This document shows, one piece after another, positions 18,325 through 24,472 of a DNA stretch of 24,472 nucleotides. The DNA comes from Chara braunii. Lineage: Eukaryota > Streptophyta > Charophyceae > Charales > Characeae. The notes beneath the pieces are model-generated. The model did no database searches. It saw only the letters and a program-made list of their open reading frames with translations, and was not told the origin of the DNA. Positions within the stretch are counted from its first letter, which is position 1. Every line of letters begins with the position of its first letter. The translations under genes and the position numbers were made by a program. Location: the NCBI GenBank assembly GCA_003427395.1, contig BFEA01000347.1, forward strand, positions 1,182,202 to 1,206,673, written 5' to 3'.

Positions 18325-19543
18325 ACTTCTCGACAGAGCAGTTTATCAGCCGACATATGTTGACGCCGCGTGGATGCATCTCTTCGATCTGGCAGGTGCA
18401 CCATCCTCGGCTCAGTCCAGATCTATTACCATTCGCACAGTTTTTTAGCACAACAAGTATCTACGAGGCGACCGAGTTCAGATTCGTCCATCTCGGAACC
18501 ACAAGAAGGGTACTGGCGGAAGGATCGGCGTTTCTGCGACTCTCTCGTCCTGGAGTTAGCCACATCTCCGTGCTCATCTCTTCCAGAGGGGACCTCTCGA
18601 TGTTGCACGAGAGCGTCCACGAGAGCTGTATTCTGGGGCTGCGACGCTGGGCGGCAAAGTTGGCAACACAGGCTTGCGCGGCCAGGAGAGTGGGTGGAGG
18701 GCACCGACAACATTGACACTCACCTAATCCGGCGGCGCCCTTCGGACCCGGAGGTGATTCTTCCGGAGCTGGTCCTCTTCGAGTAACATCAATGAACCAA
18801 CACCGACTATCCACGTTCACACTGTCGTCCGACTTTCCGACTCTCCGGCAGTCCCCCACTCGTCCACATCTGGCATTCAAGATCAAATCGCTCCCAGTGC
18901 CTGACTTAGAGGAGGATCGGTGGTCTGCATAGTGGGGAACCTTCACGGCGCTCAGTTTCTGCCTGCTCAACGTCGAGTTCACGTGGTTTGAGTCGCATGA
19001 CCCGGACGATCTTGACAGAGACAGGGACGTCGAGTGGCTGATCATTCAGGCGTGGAGATCAGATGTGGAAGGAGAACTGTTGGGGATCATATTTGGGGAG
19101 GTGAGCGCTGATCACTTTGCATCGGTGACAGAGGAATTGCTGGTGCCTCTCGCGCAGCTCCTCGACGATCTGCCCCTCGACATTCTCTATCAGGACGACA
19201 AGAGGCTAGAGCCAAGGGCGTTGGATCGAACACTAAGGCCGCAATTGTTGTGGCCACACCTCACTCGGCATAACGACGAAAATCGGTACTCCCGTCAGCA
19301 GGCCGGTACCTGAACCCGAATGAGTTCATCGATCCATTCTTCTGGGAAGTGACAGCGACGCAAAGCGAGAAGGAAGAGAGTTCGAAGTCAGGATCTAGCG
19401 AGCGCTCAAAGGAGGAACAGGGTGAGCAGAGCGAAGAAGCGGAAAGGAGGGCGAAAGAGCGTGCCAAGGGAAAGCGGCCCATAACGGAGGCACCGGCAGG
19501 CGACCCCTCGCGAAACCCAGAGTCGCTAGAGGAGGAAGAATGA
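18321..19543 (+). pseudogene. Post-integrase reading frame (ORF3), unknown function
   Basis: The ATG at 18321 overlaps the integrase stop as ATGA. One frame then runs to 19313 (about 330 codons) with just two stops, TGA 18714-18716 and TAG near 18926. A shift near 19290 leads to another frame ending TGA 19541-19543. Content: an N-terminal half without recognisable motif; a Trp/acidic region (FKIKSLPVPDLEEDRW, WGTFTALSFCLL, WLIIQAWRSDVEGELLGIIF); and a highly charged Glu/Lys/Ser tail. No signal peptide or transmembrane segment is evident, so it does not look like an envelope protein. The Trp/acidic region faintly resembles copia-type Gag (L-x(n)-W-x2-W... with later D-x2-A), which is only a guess. 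Confidence 0.45.
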
Positions 19544-20141
19544 CGCGATGGCGGGCCAACCGGAGCAGGGTCCAACAAGAGAAGAGCCCGCAGCCCCTCA
19601 CCCACTTCCCGCCGCCCGCTCAGCCCTACCCATACGTACAAATGCGGGCAATCGGGCTACGTCCCCGGTCATTCTCTCGCCGTCCCCTTGACTACCTCTT
19701 CTTTCGCCAGATCCCGGAGCGCCCGCCCTTCCCTGACACCGGACACCCGTTCCCCCCTTCTCTGTTTCATCATTTCTACGCCACATGTCTCGTGTGTGAA
19801 GTCTTCCCCCACTCGACTACCCAATCCCGTTCCCTTCTTTCGCCTCCATATCCTCCTCTTCAGCCTGGAATGGCGAGACTTCAATAACATTGAAGTCTAT
19901 TGCTTGATCACAAGGACAATCCCCGCCTGTGCGCAGTACAAACAGTTCCGCGCTGACCTCCTCCGCACCTGGTGTACTCTTTACACTGACTATCTTGCTT
20001 CCCCCCCGTATCACAATCGACGGTTCCCACGTGTCCATCGACAAGTACGGTATGCCACTATCCCTACTGGAGTGCGTCCAGTGGCTCTCTTTATACTGCC
20101 GCTTCCTCAATCGCACCCGCCACCCTCGCCCCGTGTATTGA
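19540..20141 (+). pseudogene. Possible second post-integrase frame (ORF4), fragmentary
   Basis: Protein-like pieces occur in different frames: a Pro/Ala-rich start (ATG 19540 overlapping the ORF3 stop as ATGA, or ATG 19548 reading MAGQPEQGPTREEP); LEWRDFNNIEVYCLITRTIP and FRADLLRTWCTLYTDYL near 19860-20000; then ITIDGSHVSIDKYGMPLSLL and ECVQWLSLYCRFLNRTRHP to TGA-type termination at 20139-20141. No family recognised. Several frameshifts would be needed to join them, so boundaries and reality are uncertain. Confidence 0.25.
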
Positions 20142-20250
20142 GACTACCGGCGCCACCGGAAAGGCAGTGATCATCGCGGATACAACATTGAGGACAGGGA
20201 CAAGGATCGAATATCAATGGCGGCTTTCTTCTTCTTGTCCAAGGCATGGA

Positions 20251-20272
20251 TAAGCAAGCAGAAGCTTGCTTA
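20251..20272. repeat. Perfect hairpin just upstream of the 3' LTR
   Basis: TAAGCAAGC and GCTTGCTTA pair perfectly around an AGAA loop, 13 bases before the 3' LTR, where the polypurine tract is expected. No long purine run exists there; the only purine-rich string is AGCAGAAG inside the hairpin. Confidence 0.7.
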
Positions 20273-20990
20273 AGAATGTCACGTATGTGACGAACTACTT
20301 TCCATTAACGCGCGACTTTCTGCGCAGCTGTATTTCGGGGGTTGTCCGGAAGGGCCCGCCCAACTACATGAATGCCCCCGTCCTTTTGAAAGAGGCTGGT
20401 CCCACGACGGTTGGTAATTGATCGCGCCTTAGCGAGCACGAAAATAATTGTTGCCATAGCTTCTTTTTTGTTTTGCTGGAGGGAGGGAAATTTTGGTGCG
20501 ATCATCGCACGGGGAATTTTTTTTATTTATTTATTTTTTTTTAATTTGAAATACGAGGGATTATGGGAATTAGGACTTTGTTTGATTTAAGCATTAGGCA
20601 CGTCATTAATTTATCACGAACTTTTGTTGATGTAACCGCACGGTGCTTCCTACTTGCGCGCGCATTACTACGTCTTGTCCTGCGCTCTGCCCCCGTCACG
20701 CCTAAATTATAATCGCAACTGCAATCTCTTCTTGCTCCTTTTTGGCAAATGCATGTGTAATTGTAATTCTCTCACTTCTTGATCTCTTTTTTTTCTTTTG
20801 CCGCGTGAAGTTTCTCCGCGCCTCTTTTCCGTCTATCCCATTGTCCCGCAGGTGCATGACTAGATCGATGCGTGGAGAGCGGCTACGTCCCCCTGGCCGC
20901 GGCCCCGTTATGCACTCGTAGGCATTCCCTCCTCCTTTCTACTTCTCGCTTCAGCATAATCCGGAATTACCTCACGCACCTACCGACTGC

Positions 20991-20996
20991 TATAAA
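20991..20996 (+). promoter_or_regulatory. Candidate TATA box of the 3' LTR
   Basis: TATAAA at the place corresponding to 10404-10409, inside a conserved GCACCTACCGACTGC context. Confidence 0.35.
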
Positions 20997-21272
20997 GCTC
21001 ACAAGCGCGACTAATTCACTCTCTAATCTATGCTTGGAAGTTAGCGTGGTCGAGAGGATCGACTAACGAGCGGAGACAGAAAGGTGAGTAGGAAGTTCGG
21101 CGATCTGAGTCATCCGACGAGCTGGTGCTAGGTAGGCGGGGTCGACGTGTGGCCGCGAAGGACTACGGCATACAGGCGAACCTGACTTGCATACTTAGAC
21201 TAAGCGGGATGACAACTTCGGGTTGCTGATAAGTGCAAGGCGACGGACTACCCACATCGTGGGAACTTTGAA

Positions 21273-21313
21273 AGAGAGCGAGAGAGCGAGAGAGCGAGAG
21301 AGTGAGAGAGAGG
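21273..21313. repeat. Short GAGAGAGC/GAGAGA repeat in the 3' LTR
   Basis: Counterpart of the N-interrupted GA tract of the 5' LTR, much shorter and with C interruptions. Confidence 0.8.
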
Positions 21314-21973
21314 GCGGTGTGCTGAAGTTGGAATTATCTCCTCGTATCTTCTGCATAATTTTGATTCCTCTGGTTTAGTGTGATTTCCGGTTCTCAACCA
21401 CTTTTGTTCGCGACACTCTCAGATTTTCTTTTCTTTGATTGATGTTTGAGCTATCTTTATCTCCCCCATCTCTTCGTTTGTTTACATGGAAGATTGTAGA
21501 AATAAGGACGTAGGGAATGAATCCTTTGCTGATGTGTGGAGACATGTACGTGATCCCACCCACTTCTAAAATGACTACGTCTTTGTATATGTGGCAGTGA
21601 TCGATTGTGGGATCTTGCCTTAAGTCGGTGGGGGCTGTCTCCCCAAACCAACCTAGATCGGGGTAGATGCATGTATAACGAGTAGGTTCCGATCTGTGTA
21701 TATGCTTGAGTATGGGTTGGATTTTCCCCATGCATGAATTGCACGCAATTGGCATCTGATGCATAAAACTGAGTATTCACCTCTTTCCTTTTGCCCGGCG
21801 AACGGCCATCTGATCTACCTAAGTCGATTTGGATCCGGTGGGAACAGATCATGTGCACGCACGTATACGAGTGATCACTAGACGACAGTCATCACATATA
21901 CGTGTGTCTGTTTGACCCGACATCTCCTCTCTTTGCATGACTAAATGTATGAGTCAAGTCCCTCCTGCCAAAT

Positions 21974-22510
21974 ATGGATATCGGCGTCCCATTCTGGATC
22001 ACTGACCGTGCTAGTCTGAGGAACCCCGAGTATCGGAAACACTGGGAGAACGAACAACTTTTTCGCCAATTGCATTTGAGGCTCTCGACATACCCTTGCC
22101 AGACTGAGAACGATCGGTTGTGTGCGTGGGATTTTCACTGGGCAATTGGACGGAATTCTCGAATCGTCGATTACTACAACACCCCGGGATTCGTCGCCAT
22201 CGAGACTAACTTCCCTCCCTTCTATCTCCTTCTCCCTTATCACCATCTTACGGTTGTGCCTTGGGAATCCATAGCCCCCTACTGGCCCCGGAGGCCGTGT
22301 TCTGAGTATAACACTTACCGAGTTGCGGGATTCGTTCGAGGGACCGACTCCGAAGCTGAGCACCGAGAACACAGTCTCCAGCTGAGGCCGTCCACGTCGG
22401 ATTCGGAGATCTTTGGGACTTGCCGGCGACAGGTGTTTGAACGACAAGATACCCATTGTGTCCCATCTGTGCACCGAGTGCGAACCCGCCCTAGACGACA
22501 AGGCCGATGA
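21974..22510 (+). CDS. LTR-borne 178-codon open frame, unknown product
   Basis: ATG 21974 to TGA 22508-22510, entirely inside the 3' LTR and uninterrupted. The predicted product is rich in Trp, Tyr, Phe, Pro and Arg (e.g. MDIGVPFWITDRASLRNPEY; YYNTPGFVAIETNFPPFYLL; VVPWESIAPYWPRRPC) with an Arg-rich end. It has no signal peptide, membrane segment or known motif that I can name. The 5' LTR holds the same frame with three stops, each a single transition (or paired CC to TT) from a sense codon present here. A minus-strand frame over the same bases (21941-22546, 201 codons) is also open, so the strand is not proven. I prefer the plus strand because it is the element's sense strand and has an ATG in the same place in both LTRs. 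LTR-encoded proteins are rare but known (e.g. MMTV sag); no homology to that is implied. Confidence 0.35.
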   Translation: MDIGVPFWITDRASLRNPEYRKHWENEQLFRQLHLRLSTYPCQTENDRLCAWDFHWAIGRNSRIVDYYNTPGFVAIETNFPPFYLLLPYHHLTVVPWESIAPYWPRRPCSEYNTYRVAGFVRGTDSEAEHREHSLQLRPSTSDSEIFGTCRRQVFERQDTHCVPSVHRVRTRPRRQGR

Positions 22511-22735
22511 AATTAGCCGCCCGACCCTGAGAGGGGCCCTACTCAAGACCTGGCCTCACAAAAAAACCACTTGCATTTCTGTCCTTGAAACTTGGCCCCG
22601 GAGATCTCAGTTCCGACCTGGGACTCCACCCCCCCACTTTCATAAACTCCTTGGCACACTCCTACTACGCACTTCCTGGCCCCCTCCCACTCCAAAAACA
22701 GGAAGTTGCACTGGGCGTGAGGTTAGGGTGTCACA

Positions 22736-22739
22736 CTGG
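22736..22739. repeat. Candidate 4-bp target-site duplication (right), CTGG
   Basis: Matches 9704-9707 on the other side of the element. Confidence 0.5.
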
Positions 22740-22866
22740 CGCAACCCCACCCTGGTTTTATCTTGACCAAAACACTGAGCACCATCTGGTATGCTAGACA
22801 GAGAAGGATAGAGGTGTCTGTTCTGCTCATTGAGTTCAAAAAGACCTTTACCATGCGGATTGAGAC
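22740..22866 (+). pseudogene. LINE reverse transcriptase fragment
   Basis: One frame reads QPHPGFILTKTLSTIWYARQ, then EVSVLLIEFKKTFTMRIE. This fits the LINE RT segment Q-x-GFI-x-gR-x-x-DNI ... vLLl-DFEKAFD, with the catalytic Asp of the DFEKAFD-like motif changed (IEFKKTF). It begins right after the 3' LTR and target duplication. The frame then stops at TAG 22867-22869 and the palm region that should follow is not recognisable. Confidence 0.5.
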
Positions 22867-23301
22867 TTAGGCCACCGGTTTGAAATGCGCATTGTGGTTT
22901 GAGGTAACGGGTTCGAAACTCCACATCCATGCGCATGGACACTGGCAGACATTTACATAATGTGTACCCATCTGCAACCCCCCCCTGGGCTGACGCAGGT
23001 AAGCTATTACAGACACTGCTTGCGCACCACCCAGGGGTCTTAGTCCATGGTTGTTGTATGTTGGGTTTGGGCTGTGGGATGTGTGCCTGATGCTCTAGGT
23101 TCATGTGGTGGTTTGAGTGCTTGCATACTTGGGGATGATTGCTCATTTGCCTTCCGGTCCACTATTGCGCATGAATCGTTCAGTTTCCACAGTAGCTCAG
23201 TAGGTTTGATCGTAGATTGCATGGATCAGGTTGTGTTGAAATTCACTCACGCACTGGGACACAGAGCCGATAGACTTACACCCCGCCCATATAATCACGA
23301 A

Positions 23302-23341
23302 CAGTTGATGAGAGTGAGACTTAGTACGGTCTGTGGTCGGT
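23302..23341 (+). repeat. GTTGATGAGAGTGA repeat, copy 1
   Basis: CAGTTGATGAGAGTGAGACT then TAGTACGGTCTGTGGTCGGTG. About 40 bp matched closely at 23791-23831. Confidence 0.75.
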
Positions 23342-23480
23342 GTTCGTAGGTCTCTGGGGGTAAGAGTGGAGACTAGAAGGGGTTTCGTTGCTAGCTGGAG
23401 ATCTGGGGGGGTCAGGCACTAGGCACGGGAGGGGTTAGGATGTGGGCTCCCCCTTAGGACAGCTCACCCATGGAATAGAA

Positions 23481-23510
23481 CGGTTGATGAGAGTGAGGCC
23501 TAGTACACTC
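23481..23510 (+). repeat. GTTGATGAGAGTGA repeat, copy 2 (partial)
   Basis: CGGTTGATGAGAGTGAGGCC then TAGTAC; similarity ends after TAGTAC. Confidence 0.65.
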
Positions 23511-23591
23511 AAACTGTTTCGTCAGAGTTTCACCGACTCGCCAGGAGGCTGAACCCTCAACAGTCTGCAGAATCCCCTAACTGATTGCATT

Positions 23592-23785
23592 GTGAGTGAC
23601 AATCCACCATTACCCCGGTTTTGGTTAAGCATCAACATCTGCCCGACAACTGATACCCGAGGAGAGGTGGCAACCCTTATCAAAGGAGTCTCCACCACTC
23701 CGAGAGGTGTCACCCTTTACATCAAACTTTTTGCAACCGATGTCTGTCTGAAAAAACTAGGACCTTACAGACCACCCATAGAAAC
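23592..23785 (+). pseudogene. LINE reverse transcriptase fragment with decayed FADD box
   Basis: The open frame contains GVSTTPRGVTLYIKLFATDV. It fits the LINE RT segment before and including the catalytic F/Y-A-D-D box (...KLFADDVcL) with the first Asp replaced by Thr. Upstream residues are only loosely RT-like. Order and strand agree with the fragment at 22740-22866, about 750 bp upstream, so both may belong to one decayed LINE. Confidence 0.4.
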
Positions 23786-23790
23786 AGGGA

Positions 23791-23831
23791 CAGTTGATGA
23801 GAGTGACACTTAGTACTGTCTATGGCCGGTG
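23791..23831 (+). repeat. GTTGATGAGAGTGA repeat, copy 3
   Basis: CAGTTGATGAGAGTGACACT then TAGTACTGTCTATGGCCGGTG; closest to copy 1. Confidence 0.75.
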
Positions 23832-24061
23832 CTACTAGGGTTCCTGTGTTTGGGGGGCTCTCTATGGGATTGATTGGGTTGCCTGCCTCCTATATTCAGT
23901 TCACCATCAACAACAAAGTAGTAATAACAACAGTGTACACAGTGAACAACCTAAAAAACAACAATAGTAGCAACAGCTGTGTATACAGCGGTAGGAACAC
24001 AAACAATAGGTCCACCTATGGGACTTGTAGTGAAACGTCTATGCCTAGCGCCTGAAGTACT

Positions 24062-24101
24062 GTGGCATACTGCGTAGCCACACGGGCCCTGCAGGGCCCG
24101 T
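24062..24101. repeat. Two adjacent hairpins in the retroposon 3' region
   Basis: GTGGC/GCCAC (24062-24066 with 24077-24081) form a stem with a 10-nt loop. It is followed immediately by a perfect 20-bp palindrome (24082-24101: ACGGGCCCTG and its reverse complement). Confidence 0.75.
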
Positions 24102-24244
24102 CCCGGACATTCAGCCTAAAAGCCTAAAACGTAGGGCTTACAGGCCCTGGTCGGCAAGGCCCGCTGGAATATGCTTCGATCAGGGCGGAGTGGCGTGTGT
24201 GGGGCTCAGCTTAGTCCTGGTACCTGCAACCACTGTTCGGTCAG

Positions 24245-24268
24245 GTCACCCCCAGACCGGAGGGTGAC
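24245..24268. repeat. Hairpin with 7-bp stem
   Basis: GTCACCC (24245-24251) pairs with GGGTGAC (24262-24268) around a 10-nt loop. Confidence 0.6.
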
Positions 24269-24472
24269 GATCCTGAGTGGTAGACACTGAGGTAGGATAG
24301 CGGGGAGTACGAGTGCGGTGGAAAGAAATTGCGAGAGCGGTAGGTTGGGAGGAAGTCCCATAGGACTAGGGTGTGTCTACCACATGCCCGAGCACCGACG
24401 GTGACTCTCACCTGCCTATAATCCAGCCTCTACAGCAACCTGGACTTTCTTAAACAAAAAAACAAAAAAAAA

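Larger units (their letters stand above)
9708..22735 (+). mobile_element. Ty3/gypsy-type LTR retrotransposon, about 13.0 kb, degenerate
   Basis: Two long direct repeats (9708-12266 and 20286-22735) flank an internal region with Gag, aspartic protease, RT, RNase H and integrase in that order, which is the Ty3/gypsy order. Extra components are a PHD-like finger before integrase, post-integrase reading frames, and an open frame inside the LTRs. The LTRs differ visibly, at roughly one base in ten in the parts I aligned, and the coding region has at least ten stops and about eight frameshifts. This is therefore an old, inactive insertion. Integrase is followed by no recognisable chromodomain. LINE RT remnants on both flanks suggest insertion into older LINE-rich DNA. 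Confidence 0.93.
20286..22735 (+). repeat. 3' LTR
   Basis: Begins TGTGACGAAC and ends GGTGTCACA. The ends form a 6-bp inverted repeat (TGTGAC at 20286-20291, GTCACA at 22730-22735) of the TG...CA type. Length 2450 bp. It is similar throughout to 9708-12266 with many substitutions and small indels, and it lacks the long GA tract. It contains a TATAAA (20991-20996) and a 178-codon open frame. Confidence 0.92.
22867..23580. other. No recognisable gene; tRNA-like B-box sequence and GTTGATGAGAGTGA repeats
   Basis: GGGTTCGAAACTCC near 22909-22922 resembles a RNA polymerase III B box, with a weaker GGTTTGAAAT near 22878. No A box or cloverleaf can be drawn, so a SINE is possible but unsupported. 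Two copies of a GTTGATGAGAGTGA motif start at 23302 and 23481. Confidence 0.35.
24056..24472 (+). mobile_element. Probable 3' end of a LINE or other retroposon
   Basis: A GC-rich, stem-loop-rich segment without reading frame ends in an A-rich tail (24452-24472, A runs broken by single C) at the window edge. This is the form of a retroposon 3' untranslated region with its tail. It lies on the plus strand downstream of the two RT remnants, consistent with one element truncated and decayed. A target duplication cannot be checked because the window ends here. Confidence 0.45.

Noticed and set aside
18324-18800. Chromodomain after integrase
   Set aside because: Looked for the aromatic cage and Y-L-V-K-W-x-G pattern in all plus frames and found none.
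18461-19045. Minus-strand 194-codon frame
   Set aside because: Shadow of the plus-strand post-integrase frame in GC-rich sequence; no motif.
22905-22925. GGGTTCGAAACTCC as part of a tRNA gene
   Set aside because: T-stem does not pair properly and no acceptor stem or A box is found; at most a decayed SINE-like B box.
23302-23320. GTTGATGAGAGTGA as a hammerhead-type CUGAUGA core
   Set aside because: The first conserved C is T in every copy and the second GAAA core strand is absent.
1-24472. CRISPR array, rRNA or bacterial insertion sequence
   Set aside because: No regularly spaced identical repeats with unique spacers, no rRNA core sequence, and the context is eukaryotic.

Overview
The window looks like eukaryotic, repeat-rich, gene-poor nuclear DNA. 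It has microsatellites, a long terminal repeat (LTR) retrotransposon, non-LTR (LINE) remnants ending in an A-rich tail, a large palindrome and an N-filled assembly gap. There are no bacterial-style operons or ribosome binding sites. I cannot name the species. The primer-binding site resembles the initiator tRNA-Met complement used by many plant and fungal elements, and the tyrosine-recombinase fragment is of a kind I associate with algal/protist mobile DNA. An alga, protist or fungus is therefore plausible, but this is inference. I see no intact host gene.

Layout. (1) 1-2900: non-coding, low-complexity DNA with GCC, AATC, GAAA, GATCCC and GA repeats, two TGACGTCA sites, and two small imperfect inverted repeats built around CCAGATTC. 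(2) 2908-5414: a palindrome of about 2.5 kb with arms of about 1.1 kb and a loop of about 320 bp. The loop and inner left arm carry a truncated reading frame resembling the N-terminal half of a tyrosine recombinase. A unit of about 100 bp (A) occurs four times, at the outer and inner boundaries of each arm. (3) 5415-9370: no recognisable gene, only small hairpins and loose repeats. (4) 9370-9503: a LINE reverse-transcriptase fragment ending in a TTC/T-rich tract.

(5) 9708-22735: a roughly 13-kb Ty3/gypsy-type retrotransposon with LTRs of about 2.5 kb (TGTGAC...GTCACA ends, candidate 4-bp CTGG target duplication). Its domains run in the order Gag (capsid-like region, CCHC knuckle), aspartic protease, long linker, reverse transcriptase, RNase H, a PHD-finger-like Cys/His module, integrase (HHCC, D,D,E core, GPY/F-like C-terminus). 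After integrase come one or two further reading frames in the position where retroviruses carry env. The first starts inside the integrase stop (ATGA). Each LTR also carries a reading frame, 178 codons and open in the 3' LTR, broken by nonsense transitions in the 5' LTR. Many stops and frameshifts show that the copy is dead.

(6) 22736-24472: further LINE RT remnants (a QxGFI-type motif, then an FADD box decayed to FATD), a thrice-repeated GTTGATGAGAGTGA motif, and a hairpin-rich 3' end with an A-rich tail at the window edge.

The strongest candidates for something not routinely described are the PHD-like finger between RNase H and integrase, the post-integrase reading frames, the LTR-borne reading frame, and the palindrome enclosing a recombinase fragment. 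All coordinates and domain calls come from reading the sequence; no database search was possible.
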